Shown here: positions 53,316 to 63,783 of the stretch, piece after piece
Layout of the letters: each line of letters opens with the position of its first letter
Position numbering within the stretch: the first letter of the stretch is position 1
Assembly: GCF_029223885.1 (NCBI RefSeq)
Contig: NZ_CP119409.1
Coordinates: 894,001 to 958,000 of the forward strand
Direction: 5' to 3'
Source of the DNA: Pararhizobium gei
Lineage (GTDB): Bacteria; Pseudomonadota; Alphaproteobacteria; Rhizobiales; Rhizobiaceae
DNA length: 64,000 nucleotides
Made by a program: the position numbers and the translations under genes
The notes under the pieces: model-generated
Database searches by the model: none
Seen by the model: only the letters and a program-made list of their open reading frames with translations
What the model was told of the DNA's origin: nothing

Positions 53316-54785
53316 TCACGTCACGGCGTTATTCAGACTGTCGATCAAGGTCGAACTCGCCTCATTGAGCCCGGTGACATCCACGGAGACCCCATGCGCC
53401 CTGAAGCGCTGGACCACCTTTTCAAGTGCGGCTACCGCCGTGATGTCCCAGAAATGCGCTTTTGACACGTCGATGAGCACATGCCTGCCAAGGGTGTCGT
53501 CCAGGTCGAAAGACTCTATGAATGCGTCGGCGGAGGCAAAGAAAACTTGCCCGGAGACACGGTAGGTCATTCGGGTTGCAATGTCGTCCCGCACAACATC
53601 GACCTGCATCAGGCGGGCGACCTTGAAGGTGAAGAAGACGCCGCTTAGAAGCACGCCGACGGTGACGCCCAGAGCGAGGTTCGAGGTGAAGACGGTCACG
53701 ATGACGGTTGCTGCCATGACGGCGCTCGACATCCGGGGATGAACGACCAAGGCGCGCAACGACGACCAGTCGAACGTATCGATCGACACCATGACCATGA
53801 TGGCGACCAGGGCGGGCACAGGCACCTGGGACACCCATGGCTTGAGCAGAACCATCAGGATGAGCAGCAGGGCGCCGGCAAACAGGGTCGACAGCCGGCC
53901 GCGTCCGCCATATTTGACGTTGCTGACCGTCTGGCCGATCATGCCGCAGCCGGCAATGCCGCCGAACAGGCTGGCCGCAACATTGGCAATGCCCAGGCCC
54001 GAGCATTCCCTGTTCTTCGAACTCGGGGTGTCCGTGAGATCGTCCACGACGCTCGCCGTCATCATGGATTCGAGAAGCCCGACCATTGCGATGGCAAGGG
54101 CTGGCGCTGCGATGATGCCAAGCGTTTCGAGCGTCAGCGGGACGGCGGGCCAGCCGAAGACCGGCAGTGAATCCGGAAGTTTTCCGAGATCGGCAATGGT
54201 CATGACCGGGAGTTGCAGCCCGATCGAGGCGGCCGTGAGAACGACGATGCAGATCAGCGGCGAGGGTATTGCCGTCGTAATTCTGGGTGCAAGATAGATG
54301 ACCGCCAGACCGGCCGCCAGCATGGCATAGGCAATCCAGTCTCCGCCGATGATATGCGGCAGTTGCGCCGCAAAGATCAGGATGGCGAGCGCGTTGACGA
54401 AGCCGGTGCGAACGGATTTCGAAACGAACCGCATGAGAACGCCAAGGCGCAGCAGGCCGAACAGGATCTGGAAGACACCCGCCAGCAGGCCGGCAGCGAA
54501 GAGGTAGGCCAGGCCATGGGCGTGGACCAGGGGTGCCGCGACCAGCGCGACCGATCCGGCGGCGGCCGAGATCATCGCGGGCCGTCCGCCTGTAAACGCG
54601 ATGACGATGCCGATGACGAAGGAGGCGAACAGGCCGACCTGCGGATCGACGCCGGCGACGAAGGAAAAGGCGATGACTTCCGGGATCAATGCGAATGTCG
54701 CGACAGCGCCCGCCAGCATTTCACGCAAGGGGTTGGCGGACCAATCCCGTCGGATTGAGGCCCATCGGAGGGAGGAAAGCGTCAT
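53316..54785 (-). CDS. SulP-family inorganic anion transporter with STAS domain
   Basis: 489 residues from the ATG at 54785. About ten to twelve membrane segments ([60 protein letters not shown] is the SulP-type NRE..GQG region) and a C-terminal STAS domain (about 395-489; [39 protein letters not shown]). Substrate could be sulfate, bicarbonate or dicarboxylate. A longer upstream frame lacks family sequence. Confidence 0.9.
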   Translation of the reverse strand: MTLSSLRWASIRRDWSANPLREMLAGAVATFALIPEVIAFSFVAGVDPQVGLFASFVIGIVIAFTGGRPAMISAAAGSVALVAAPLVHAHGLAYLFAAGLLAGVFQILFGLLRLGVLMRFVSKSVRTGFVNALAILIFAAQLPHIIGGDWIAYAMLAAGLAVIYLAPRITTAIPSPLICIVVLTAASIGLQLPVMTIADLGKLPDSLPVFGWPAVPLTLETLGIIAAPALAIAMVGLLESMMTASVVDDLTDTPSSKNRECSGLGIANVAASLFGGIAGCGMIGQTVSNVKYGGRGRLSTLFAGALLLILMVLLKPWVSQVPVPALVAIMVMVSIDTFDWSSLRALVVHPRMSSAVMAATVIVTVFTSNLALGVTVGVLLSGVFFTFKVARLMQVDVVRDDIATRMTYRVSGQVFFASADAFIESFDLDDTLGRHVLIDVSKAHFWDITAVAALEKVVQRFRAHGVSVDVTGLNEASSTLIDSLNNAVT

Positions 54786-55165
54786 GGGATAAGGTCTCGC
54801 AAGGCATGGCCTGCCGCTGGATCGAGCGGTATCACTGGCGTGCTGGTTTTGCGTTGTCTGGCGGATCGGCGGCCAGAAGAGCCACCCGGAGTTGCACCGG
54901 GTCCGTGGCGAATGGCTTCGTTTATAGACGGTGTTATTGCTGCGAAGCAATACGGGATTTCGCTGGCTCCGTAACTGTTGCTTCTATTTCGATACCGTGA
55001 CGAACTACCTCTTTAATTCGCAAAAATTCGCCCCCATATCCAGTCCAAGTTGCCGTGGCCGCTTTTGGCGGCGAAACGGCGGAAGACGGGCTTGCCTTTT
55101 CAGGGGGCCTGATCCTAACCATCGGTAGTGCCGCAAGCGGGCTGACCGATTACCGGAGGTACGAT
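54786..55165. other. 380-bp divergent gap between the SulP gene and clpB
   Basis: No gene seen. It must hold the promoters of both flanking genes; a heat-shock-like promoter is noted separately. Confidence 0.4.
55011..55039 (+). promoter_or_regulatory. clpB: Possible RpoH (heat shock) promoter of clpB
   Basis: CTTTAA (55011-55016), 15-bp spacer, CCCCATAT (55032-55039), resembling the sigma-32 pattern CTTGAA/CCCCATNT with a weaker -35. It lies about 127 bp before the clpB ATG. ClpB is commonly RpoH-controlled. Confidence 0.4.
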
Positions 55166-57769
55166 ATGAATATCGAAAAATATTCCGAGCGGGTGCGCGG
55201 TTTCCTGCAATCGGCTCAGACCTACGCGCTGGCGCAGGGCCATCCGCAATTCACACCAGAACATGTGCTGAAAGTGCTGCTCGATGACGATCAGGGCATG
55301 GCGGCGTCGCTGATCGAGCGCTCCGGCGGCGATGCCAAGGCAGCGCGGGTCGGCAATGATCTCGCGATCGCCAAGCTGCCGAAATCGACCGGGGGCAATG
55401 GTTCTCTGTCGCTTGCCCAGCCTTTGGCACGGGTGTTTGCGACCGCCGAAGAGGCGGCCAAGAAAGCTGGCGACAGCTTCGTTACCGTCGAACGGTTGCT
55501 GCAGGCGCTGATCATCGAGACATCCGCTGCCACCTCCGGCATCCTGACGAAGGCGGGGCTGACGGCGTCGAAGCTCAACCAGGCGATCAACGATATCCGC
55601 AAGGGCCGAACCGCCGATGGCGCCAATGCCGAGGCCGGTTTTGACGCACTGAAGAAATATGCCCGGGATCTCACGGCGGATGCGCGCGACGGTAAGCTCG
55701 ATCCGGTGATCGGCCGCGACGACGAAATACGCCGCACGATCCAGGTCCTGTCGCGCCGCACCAAGAACAACCCCGTTCTGATCGGTGAGCCCGGCGTCGG
55801 CAAGACGGCGATCGCCGAAGGTCTGGCGTTGCGCATCATCAATGGCGATGTGCCGGAAAGCCTGAAAGACAAGAAGCTGATGGCGCTCGACATGGGCGCG
55901 CTGATTGCGGGGGCCAAGTTCCGCGGCGAATTCGAGGAGCGGCTGAAGGCCATTCTGTCGGAAGTGCAGGCGGAATCCGGCGAGATCATCCTGTTCATCG
56001 ACGAGATGCACACGCTTGTCGGGGCCGGCAAGGCTGATGGGGCAATGGACGCCTCCAATCTGCTGAAGCCAGCACTTGCCCGCGGCGAACTGCACTGCGT
56101 CGGCGCGACCACGCTCGACGAGTACCGCAAGCATGTGGAAAAGGACGCGGCCTTGGCCCGCCGGTTCCAGCCGGTCATGGTCAACGAGCCGAATGTCGAG
56201 GACACAATCTCGATCCTGCGCGGCCTGAAGGAAAAATACGAGCAGCATCATAAGGTCAGGATCTCCGATTCTGCGCTGGTGGCGGCTGCGACCCTGTCCA
56301 ACCGTTACATCACCGACCGATTCCTGCCTGACAAGGCGATCGACCTGATGGACGAAGCCGCGTCGCGGCTGCGCATGCAGGTGGACAGCAAGCCTGAAGA
56401 GCTCGACGAACTCGACCGCCGCATCATGCAGTTGAAGATCGAGCGTGAAGCGCTGAAAAAGGAGACCGACCGTGCCTCGAAGGACCGGCTGGAAAAGCTG
56501 GAACTCGATCTGGCTGGACTGGAAGAGCAGGCCGATGCGCTGACGGCGCGCTGGCAGGCGGAAAAATCCAAGCTCGGCCTCGCCGCTGATCTGAAGAAGC
56601 AGCTCGAAGACGCCCGCAACGAACTGGCGATTGCCCAGCGCAAGGGCGAATTCCAGCGGGCCGGCGAGCTTGCCTATGGCGAGATCCCGAAGCTCGAAAA
56701 GGAGCTGGAGGACAGCGAGCGGCAGGACAGCTCGGTCAATTCCATGGTGCAGGAGGTCGTGACCCCCGACAACATCGCCCATGTCGTGTCCCGGTGGACC
56801 GGCATTCCGGTGGAAAAGATGCTCGAAGGCCAGCGTGACAAGCTGCTGCGCATGGAAGACGAGCTGGCGAAATGGGTGGTCGGTCAGGGTGATGCGGTGC
56901 AGGCCGTGTCGCGCGCCGTGCGCCGCTCGCGCGCGGGGTTGCAGGATCCGAACCGGCCGATCGGCTCGTTCATCTTTCTCGGTCCCACGGGCGTCGGCAA
57001 GACGGAGCTGACCAAGGCGCTTGCCCGCTTCCTGTTCGATGACGACAGCGCGCTGGTGCGCATGGACATGTCGGAATATATGGAGAAGCACTCCGTTGCC
57101 CGTCTGATCGGCGCACCTCCCGGCTATGTCGGCTATGAGGAGGGCGGCGCTTTGACCGAGGCAGTGCGCCGCAAGCCCTATCAGGTCGTGCTGTTCGACG
57201 AGATCGAGAAGGCGCATCCCGACGTCTTCAACGTGCTGCTGCAGGTGCTGGACGATGGCCGCCTGACGGACGGGCAGGGCCGTACGGTCGACTTCCGCAA
57301 CACAATGATCATCATGACCTCCAATCTGGGCGCTGAATATCTGACCCGGCTTGGCGAGAACGATGACAGTGACACGGTACGCGATCAGGTGATGGATGTC
57401 GTGCGCGGTCATTTCAGGCCTGAATTCCTGAACCGGGTTGACGAGATCATCCTGTTCCACCGCCTGAAGCGCGGTGAGATGGGGGCGATCGTCGATATCC
57501 AGCTGACGCGCCTGCGCCAGTTGCTGACGGAGCGCAAGATAACGCTTGAGCTCGACGACGAGGCACGCGCCTTCCTCGCCGACAAGGGCTACGATCCCGC
57601 TTATGGTGCGCGTCCCCTGAAGCGGGCTGTGCAGAAATATGTCCAGGACCCGCTCGCCGAGCAGATCCTGCAGGGCAATTTCCCGGATGGATCCGTGATC
57701 AAGGCATTCTCCGGCTCCGACCGGCTGAACTTCAAGCTGCGCGAAACGGCGGAAAAGGTTGCTGCCTGA
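55166..57769 (+). CDS. clpB: ClpB disaggregase (AAA+ chaperone)
   Basis: 867 residues from ATG 55166 with a GGAGG site. N-domain ([20 protein letters not shown]), NBD1 with Walker [16 protein letters not shown], a coiled-coil middle domain (about 410-525; [20 protein letters not shown]) that marks ClpB rather than ClpA/C, and NBD2 with [15 protein letters not shown] and [20 protein letters not shown]. It rescues aggregated proteins with DnaK. Confidence 0.97.
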   Translation: MNIEKYSERVRGFLQSAQTYALAQGHPQFTPEHVLKVLLDDDQGMAASLIERSGGDAKAARVGNDLAIAKLPKSTGGNGSLSLAQPLARVFATAEEAAKKAGDSFVTVERLLQALIIETSAATSGILTKAGLTASKLNQAINDIRKGRTADGANAEAGFDALKKYARDLTADARDGKLDPVIGRDDEIRRTIQVLSRRTKNNPVLIGEPGVGKTAIAEGLALRIINGDVPESLKDKKLMALDMGALIAGAKFRGEFEERLKAILSEVQAESGEIILFIDEMHTLVGAGKADGAMDASNLLKPALARGELHCVGATTLDEYRKHVEKDAALARRFQPVMVNEPNVEDTISILRGLKEKYEQHHKVRISDSALVAAATLSNRYITDRFLPDKAIDLMDEAASRLRMQVDSKPEELDELDRRIMQLKIEREALKKETDRASKDRLEKLELDLAGLEEQADALTARWQAEKSKLGLAADLKKQLEDARNELAIAQRKGEFQRAGELAYGEIPKLEKELEDSERQDSSVNSMVQEVVTPDNIAHVVSRWTGIPVEKMLEGQRDKLLRMEDELAKWVVGQGDAVQAVSRAVRRSRAGLQDPNRPIGSFIFLGPTGVGKTELTKALARFLFDDDSALVRMDMSEYMEKHSVARLIGAPPGYVGYEEGGALTEAVRRKPYQVVLFDEIEKAHPDVFNVLLQVLDDGRLTDGQGRTVDFRNTMIIMTSNLGAEYLTRLGENDDSDTVRDQVMDVVRGHFRPEFLNRVDEIILFHRLKRGEMGAIVDIQLTRLRQLLTERKITLELDDEARAFLADKGYDPAYGARPLKRAVQKYVQDPLAEQILQGNFPDGSVIKAFSGSDRLNFKLRETAEKVAA

Positions 57770-57793
57770 TCCTGCGGTTGCTGCTGAAACGAG

Positions 57794-57823
57794 ACCTCTC
57801 CGGGACGCTCGGGGAGGTTTTTT
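57794..57823 (+). terminator. Rho-independent terminator after clpB
   Basis: ACCTCTCC pairs with GGGGAGGT (one G-T), loop of nine, followed by six T. Confidence 0.85.
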
Positions 57824-58023
57824 GTTTCCGGAGTGGCCCCATACCCGTTTGCGTGTTGGAGAGGTGCGAACTCCGCCGCCTGCGCCCTTGATAGTGCATC
57901 GAGCCTTGCCTACCATCGAGCCGGATATCGTTCGAGCGCCTGTTCGCGTCAATGCAGCCAGGCGATCAGCGAACGCCCCGGGACAGAACCGACCCGACAA
58001 CAGCAATGGCGGAGAAACAGCCG

Positions 58024-58683
58024 ATGAGCCTTCGAATAAATGACATAGCCCCTGATTTCACCGCTGATACGACCCAGGGACCCATCAGCTTTCATGATTG
58101 GATCGGCGATGGCTGGACGGTGCTTTTTTCCCATCCGAAGAATTTCACCCCGGTCTGCACGACGGAACTCGGCGCGATGGCGGGCCTTGACGACGATTTC
58201 CGCAGCCGCGGCGTCAAGGTCATCGGCATTTCCGTCGATCCCGTCGAAAGCCACGGCAAGTGGAAAGCCGACATCAAGACCGCCACAGGTTTTGAAGTCG
58301 AATATCCCCTGATCGGCGACAAGGACCTGAAGGTTGCCAAGCTCTACGACATGCTGCCCGCAACCGCCGGCGAGAGTTCCGAGGGGCGCACGCCAGCCGA
58401 CAACGCCACCGTTCGTTCGGTCTTTGTCATCGGCCCTGACAAGAAGATCAAGCTCATCCTCACCTATCCCATGACCACGGGGCGGAACTTCCTGGAAATC
58501 CTGCGCGCCATCGATTCCATCCAGCTCACGGCCAGGCATCAGGTGGCGACGCCGGCCAACTGGCAGCAGGGCGACGACGTGATCATCACGGCCGCTGTTT
58601 CCAACGAGGATGCCGTGACCCGCTTCGGCACCTTCGATACGGTGTTGCCCTATCTGCGAAAGACGAAGCAGCCGGCGGCCTGA
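58024..58683 (+). CDS. 1-Cys peroxiredoxin (Prx6 type)
   Basis: 219 residues from ATG 58024 (MSLRINDIAPDFTADTTQGP). Active site HPKNFTPVCTTELGAMA, peroxidatic Cys near 46; downstream Arg in VRSVFVIGPDKKIKLILTYP and the Prx6-type extension (VATPANWQQGDDVIITAAVS). Reduces peroxides in the cytoplasm. Monocistronic, with a hairpin after it. Confidence 0.92.
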   Translation: MSLRINDIAPDFTADTTQGPISFHDWIGDGWTVLFSHPKNFTPVCTTELGAMAGLDDDFRSRGVKVIGISVDPVESHGKWKADIKTATGFEVEYPLIGDKDLKVAKLYDMLPATAGESSEGRTPADNATVRSVFVIGPDKKIKLILTYPMTTGRNFLEILRAIDSIQLTARHQVATPANWQQGDDVIITAAVSNEDAVTRFGTFDTVLPYLRKTKQPAA

Positions 58684-58696
58684 GCCGGGAACCAAA

Positions 58697-58729
58697 GCGT
58701 CGCGCCCTGCGGCCATCGAGGCGCGACGC
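58697..58729 (+). terminator. Strong hairpin after the peroxiredoxin gene
   Basis: GCGTCGCGCC pairs perfectly with GGCGCGACGC (10 bp) 13 bases after the stop; no T-run follows, so it may stabilise the mRNA end or act with Rho. Confidence 0.55.
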
Positions 58730-59042
58730 TCGAAAAATGACGGCTGTGTGGATCTGCCGATGATCTGTCGTCGGAATTGATCGTGCTACGCGCAGGGTTA
58801 CGAAACGTCTGGCTGTAACAAGTGGCTTGCCACCCTCAGCGATACGCTGAGAACCCTGCCGACATGATCTGGGCTATGCCGCTCCACCGTTTCTTCGACT
58901 TCGCAATTGGTTGCGGCAACGTGGCGGCGTCGCAGCCTTGAGTCGCTCGGCTGCATTCTTGGGAGCGACGGCCGCCCGCTCGCGCTATCTGCTTTGGCAA
59001 TCCGCTGTAGGCAACCACGAAGCCATTTGAGGAGGTTTTGAT
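58730..59042. other. 313-bp non-coding gap before pxpA
   Basis: No gene seen. A GAGGAGG-type ribosome site lies at its end for pxpA; no clear promoter or operator noticed. Confidence 0.4.
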
Positions 59043-59816
59043 ATGAGTGCCATCGATCTGAACAGCGATCTCGGCGAAAGTTACGGCGCCTGGGCCATGG
59101 GCGACGACGTCTCGATGCTTTCCGTCGTTTCCAGTGCCAATGTCGCCTGCGGCTTCCATGCCGGCGACCCCTCAGGCATTCTGAAGACCATCCGGGCCGC
59201 CGCGGCAAAAGGCGTCGTGATCGGCGCGCATGTGTCCTATCCCGATCGCGTCGGCTTTGGACGGCGCGACATAGACGTCACGCCTGCAGATCTGACGGCC
59301 GATGTCATCTACCAGATCGGTGCTTTGAAAGGTCTCGCTGCCGCTGCCGGCGTCACCGTCGCTTATGTCAAGCCGCATGGCGCGCTCTACAATCGCATCG
59401 CCCACGACCAGAAGCAGGGACAGGCAGTGATTGACGGCATCAAGGCCATCGATCCCGCGCTGGTGCTGATGGGTCTCGCCGGTGCTCCGGTTCTGGAGCT
59501 CGCCCGGCGATCCGGTCTGGAAGTCGTCGCCGAAGCCTTTGCCGACCGTGCCTATGCAGCGGACGGCCAACTCGTATCGCGCCGCGCGCCCGGCGCGGTT
59601 CTGCATGATCCGCAACTGATTGCCCGGCGCATGCTGCAGCTCGCTCGTGAGGGGATTTTGGAAGCTATCGATGGCTCGACCATTGCCATCGATGCCCAGT
59701 CGATCTGCGTGCACGGCGACAGCGCCGGCGCAGTGGCCATTGCGCAGGAAATCCGCCGTGCCTTCGAGGCGGACGGTATTTCCATCCGATCCTTTCTTCC
59801 GACCGATCGGGCCTGA
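59043..59816 (+). CDS. pxpA: 5-oxoprolinase subunit A (LamB/YcsF family)
   Basis: 257 residues: [57 protein letters not shown] and [20 protein letters not shown], all family signatures. PxpA with PxpB and PxpC cleaves 5-oxoproline to glutamate. PxpB/C are not adjacent here. GAGGAGG precedes the ATG. Confidence 0.9.
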   Translation: MSAIDLNSDLGESYGAWAMGDDVSMLSVVSSANVACGFHAGDPSGILKTIRAAAAKGVVIGAHVSYPDRVGFGRRDIDVTPADLTADVIYQIGALKGLAAAAGVTVAYVKPHGALYNRIAHDQKQGQAVIDGIKAIDPALVLMGLAGAPVLELARRSGLEVVAEAFADRAYAADGQLVSRRAPGAVLHDPQLIARRMLQLAREGILEAIDGSTIAIDAQSICVHGDSAGAVAIAQEIRRAFEADGISIRSFLPTDRA

Positions 59817-59919
59817 GAGTTTCATGCCTTTCCTGCCCGTCAGCCTGACAGTTCCGTTTGTCGATCTCGCTGATCTCGACACACTGGCATAGCCGGCGCA
59901 CCGGTCAGACGTCCGAAAT

Positions 59920-60735
59920 TCAGCCGAATGTCCCGAGAGATGGCGTTGGAATGCCAACCTGCCGCACAATCCGGTAGCGCGCCTGAACGAAATTGTAGAT
60001 GCCGAAGGAGGCGAGCCCCAACGCGGCAATGACATATAGTATACCGCCGAATGGAAGTTGCCGGATCCAGGTCAGAGCATCCGCCATGCTGCCCGCCTGA
60101 TCCGGGTTCACAGTGAACGCGGCATAGACAAAGAAAACCCCGACAACAACAAAGATCAGGCCCCGGGCAACGAGTCCATAGATGCACAACAGCACGATCG
60201 GCTTCCTCGTGCTGCTGTCGAGGCGAAGATTACGCTCGAATTTACGCATCAGTCCTTTTGTAATTGTTACAATGCCGCCGATGACAAATCCAATGCCAAT
60301 GGCGCCGGCAAGATATTGACCGAACGGCTGTGACATGGCCCATGCCGCCAGGCCCTTTTCTCCACCCGATCCGGATTCTGCCCCAATGTCGGTTGCCTGT
60401 TGCACCGCATAGATCGCAAAGCCGGAATAGGTCACCGCGCTGCCGAAAAGTGCAGCGCGGGTCAAATATCCTTTCGCGTTTGACGCGAGGCCGTCCGCAT
60501 TGCCGAGCGATTGGGCGAGCCTCCATCCGACAAATCCTATGAGGCCTATAGCAATCAGAAGAAGCCAAATTCGTCCGAACGGCTGTTTCAGCACGGAATC
60601 AAGTGCCGACTTCGTCTCGGGTTTGCCGCCTGCGATCCCCGAAAACAGAGCAAGACCTGCGATAAGCAGGAAGACGGCGCCGCGCGCGCCATACCCACCG
60701 CGCGCCATCAATTGGAATTTGGAACCGGTGTCCAT
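59920..60735 (-). CDS. DUF1206 family membrane protein
   Basis: 271 residues from the ATG at 60735. Six membrane segments in three DUF1206 repeats (ARGGYGARGAVFLLIAGLAL, YLTRAALFGSAVTYSGFAIY, YGLVARGLIFVVVGVFFVYA), each starting with an Arg/Gly motif. Function unknown. Confidence 0.9.
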   Translation of the reverse strand: MDTGSKFQLMARGGYGARGAVFLLIAGLALFSGIAGGKPETKSALDSVLKQPFGRIWLLLIAIGLIGFVGWRLAQSLGNADGLASNAKGYLTRAALFGSAVTYSGFAIYAVQQATDIGAESGSGGEKGLAAWAMSQPFGQYLAGAIGIGFVIGGIVTITKGLMRKFERNLRLDSSTRKPIVLLCIYGLVARGLIFVVVGVFFVYAAFTVNPDQAGSMADALTWIRQLPFGGILYVIAALGLASFGIYNFVQARYRIVRQVGIPTPSLGTFG

Positions 60736-60855
60736 GCGATCATCCCCGTGAAGCAATAGCGGGAAACGGGGCCGGAACCGTCCGGTTCCAGAAATTGCAC
60801 AATTTATTCGGCTCAAGGATCGACATTGCGTCGACCGACAACAAGCCCGTGCTTG

Positions 60856-61311
60856 CTAGGAAATGCCAGTTGGGCTTGCGACAAACTTGCCTTCGTAGCG
60901 GACGCGAAAATTGCGCCGCTCAACCTCGTCGCGAAAGCAAAGGAAAAGGAATTCCAGATCATGGGCACTGTCGCGCCGTCCCAGTAGGCTGAAGGTGATG
61001 ATTGTCACGCTGTTATAGGGGCGGGTGAGGCTGATCGCGGCCTTGCGGATGTCGTTGATGCCGAGTTCGTCGCTGTCGGTGCGCGTGTAAGCGAGCCAGA
61101 ACGGGGCGTCCTGCCAAGCCGTCCGAAAGGTGTCGGTTAGGGTTGCCTTGAACCCGGAAGCGGATGTGCCTTTGCTCCATGACATGGATTGTTCATCTTC
61201 AGCACCCAGCACGTCAAGATAGCCATCCTGTTCGCTCGGTCCCGTAAGACGCTGTTCGATGAGCTCGAAAGCTGCCTCCGGGGTCGTCGCTGTCTTGAAA
61301 TAGATCGGCAT
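60856..61311 (-). CDS. Hypothetical protein
   Basis: 151 residues from the ATG at 61311 (MPIYFKTATTPEAAFELIEQ). Mixed alpha/beta with no membrane segment (AWQDAPFWLAYTRTDSDELG, NSVTIITFSLLGRRDSAHDL). No family recognised. It lies after the GGDEF-EAL gene on the same strand, 136 bp away. Confidence 0.6.
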   Translation of the reverse strand: MPIYFKTATTPEAAFELIEQRLTGPSEQDGYLDVLGAEDEQSMSWSKGTSASGFKATLTDTFRTAWQDAPFWLAYTRTDSDELGINDIRKAAISLTRPYNSVTIITFSLLGRRDSAHDLEFLFLCFRDEVERRNFRVRYEGKFVASPTGIS

Positions 61312-61447
61312 CGAATCGCCCGTTTTGTTCAGATCGCCTAGTTTGGCAAAGCGCTCGCTACGGAGCCAGCCCTTGTGTCGATTTCCCACAGTGCCAGTTC
61401 GCCAGCGGTGCGACCGGCATCGGATAGAATCATGGCCTATTTGTCGC

Positions 61448-63616
61448 TCAAGCGGCCGAGAGATTGTCGCCGGTCGGATTGCTGAAATAACGCTCGGTGA
61501 TGTCCTGTTCCGCAACGGGCTTGCTGAAGAAGTATCCTTGGAGGGCATTGCAGCCCGAGAGGCGCAGGCTGATGGCCTGTTCCTCTTTTTCGATCCCTTC
61601 CGCCGTAACCGGAATGTTCAAGGCATGGGCAAGAGCGATGGTCGCATGCAGGAAAGCACCTGAGCTGAGATCACGGTCGGTTGCGGCAATCAGAGACCGG
61701 TCTATCTTTATCCGGTCGAACCCGAACTGGCGCAACATGCCGATGCTTGCGAAGCCGGAGCCGAAGTCGTCAAGCGCAATTCTGATGCCAGCGGCTTTCA
61801 CGGCATCCAGGGCTCTGCGCGCCTGCTCCGGATCCGAAACGAGGGCGCCTTCGGTCAACTCCAGACAGAGGCGGCTAGGGTCGAAATCCATGGCTTCCAC
61901 CATCGTGATGACCTGCCTGGCGAAATGCGGGTTCTTCAGCTGCAATGGAGAGACATTGACGGAAAGGCCGATATCGGGCCAATTCGCGGCCGCCATCAGG
62001 GATTTCTTCAAAATCTGCGCACCGAGGAGATCGATCAGTCCCGAACGCTCGGCCAAGGGAATGAAGATGTCCGGGCTGATGCTCTCCCCGGTCTCCGTAT
62101 GCCACCGCGCCAATGCCTCGATACCACAAATCCTGCCGGAGGCGGCATCGATCAGCGGTTGAAAGGCCACGCCGATGTCCTGATTGTTGAGGGTTGCCCG
62201 CAAAAGCCCCTCAAGTCGGGTCAATCGGGTCGTGTCCTCGTCGAAGCTGTTGTCGAACCCGACAGTGATGCCCCGTCCCAGCGCCTTGGCGCGATAAAGG
62301 GCGGTATCGGCCCGGCGGATCAGCTCGCTTGCCTCGATCCGGCCAAAGGGTGAAACTGCCACCCCAACGCTGGCGCCGATTTCGATCGTTCGGTCACCGA
62401 TCAGGAATTCCGTTGTAATGGCCTGTTGAATCTGTTGCCCGAGTTCTGTGTCATATGCCTGCGACGCGACTACTGCGAATTCGTCACCGCCCAGACGCGA
62501 GATTACCGCGTCCTTCGGCAAACGATCGCGAAGCCTGTGTGCGACAGCGACGATCAGATCGTCACCCACCATGTGCCCCCAGGCGTCGTTCACCCCCTTG
62601 AAGCCGTCGAGATCGATAAAGTAGAGCATTACCGGGAAATCACCGGACGCGGCGGCAGACAGGCTTGTTGCAATTTTCTCCAGCAGGCCCGCGCGGTTGA
62701 ACAGGCCGGTCAAGGCGTCGTGCGATGCCCTGTCGCGCGATCGCTGCTCGCTTGCCTTGAGATTGAGGATCGTGAGTGCGCCAGCCGCCCCGATACCGCA
62801 AAGGAACACGACAAGAAGAACGGCCGCAGCCTGCAGATCGCCTTTGACCCGTCCCAAACTTTCCGTGCCCGGAGCTTCGGAAGGCCATGCCGCGAAGGCA
62901 ACCTTGTCGCCGGAGACATCCAGAAGGGCAACGTTCAGAAGACCTTGCGCCGGAAGGTCGGATAGCCGGAGACCAGGCAGGTTAAAAGTCTGGGATAGTT
63001 CCTCGATCAATTGCGGTGTGATCTGTTTGGCGAATACCAGAACATGAAGATCGTCGCCTTTTGCCGATGGCAGGGGTTCACTCGGCTGGATTGCCGCCGC
63101 GCCGATGATCGCCGTTCCACCAGGTGTGCGAACGAAGTGAACCGGGACCGGATCGTCCATTCCAGTCTGCCGCGCGGCATCAACAAGTGCATCGAATCCG
63201 CCGAAGAATTGGGATGGCTGATTTTGCATCGGTTCGCCGTCCCGGTAAGCCATGACAGGCTTGCCGCCGCGACCGATAACGGCGGCTGTATCGTAAAGCG
63301 GGTAGTCGGCGCTGACACTGCCCCAGGTCTCGATGCTCCAGTTCGGTCCGTTGGACGAGGTAACCTGATTATAGGCGTCGTCCCAATAGGCATTGTCGCG
63401 TAACGTCGCGCCTAGTTGTTTCGTCAGAGATTGCATCGCACTGTCGGCTGCATGCCGCGCGCGGTTGTCGTCGATCTCGTTTGCTGTGGCCGTCAACGTA
63501 CCGACAGCGCGTGCCACGAGGCCGCCCAGTATCGACGCCACGACAATAAATACGGAAGCGACGGCGACGACCGACAGCTGCCGTACATGGCTTGCCGAAA
63601 GGACGCGTTTTTGCAT
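61448..63616 (-). CDS. CHASE4-GGDEF-EAL cyclic-di-GMP signalling protein
   Basis: 722 residues from the ATG at 63616, which has a GGAG site. Membrane segment (about 13-37), periplasmic CHASE4 sensor (NAYWDDAYNQVTSSNGPNW), second membrane segment near 255-275, GGDEF domain with intact RLGGDEFAVV (about 376) and EAL domain with intact GIEALARW (about 501), LCLELTEGALV and LDDFGSGFASIGML. Both synthase and phosphodiesterase motifs look functional, so the net output cannot be told. Regulates motility/biofilm-type behaviour. Confidence 0.93.
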   Translation of the reverse strand: MQKRVLSASHVRQLSVVAVASVFIVVASILGGLVARAVGTLTATANEIDDNRARHAADSAMQSLTKQLGATLRDNAYWDDAYNQVTSSNGPNWSIETWGSVSADYPLYDTAAVIGRGGKPVMAYRDGEPMQNQPSQFFGGFDALVDAARQTGMDDPVPVHFVRTPGGTAIIGAAAIQPSEPLPSAKGDDLHVLVFAKQITPQLIEELSQTFNLPGLRLSDLPAQGLLNVALLDVSGDKVAFAAWPSEAPGTESLGRVKGDLQAAAVLLVVFLCGIGAAGALTILNLKASEQRSRDRASHDALTGLFNRAGLLEKIATSLSAAASGDFPVMLYFIDLDGFKGVNDAWGHMVGDDLIVAVAHRLRDRLPKDAVISRLGGDEFAVVASQAYDTELGQQIQQAITTEFLIGDRTIEIGASVGVAVSPFGRIEASELIRRADTALYRAKALGRGITVGFDNSFDEDTTRLTRLEGLLRATLNNQDIGVAFQPLIDAASGRICGIEALARWHTETGESISPDIFIPLAERSGLIDLLGAQILKKSLMAAANWPDIGLSVNVSPLQLKNPHFARQVITMVEAMDFDPSRLCLELTEGALVSDPEQARRALDAVKAAGIRIALDDFGSGFASIGMLRQFGFDRIKIDRSLIAATDRDLSSGAFLHATIALAHALNIPVTAEGIEKEEQAISLRLSGCNALQGYFFSKPVAEQDITERYFSNPTGDNLSAA

Positions 63617-63783
63617 TTCGAAACTCCGGCATGGATTGACCATGTTCCGTGACCTTGGAACTGCAGAAAGGCATCATGCCCCGCTCAGCGCTGCGGTTAC
63701 ATCCTAACAGCGACCCAATTAATTCTTCGTAGCTTGCTTTGTTCTATACCGGGACAGTTGCGAAAATACTTGGCTAACCGCCG

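Noticed and set aside
55115..58006. A 963-codon minus-strand open frame across clpB
   Set aside because: Antisense shadow of clpB, whose plus-strand reading has all ClpB motifs; long reverse frames are expected in GC-rich genes.
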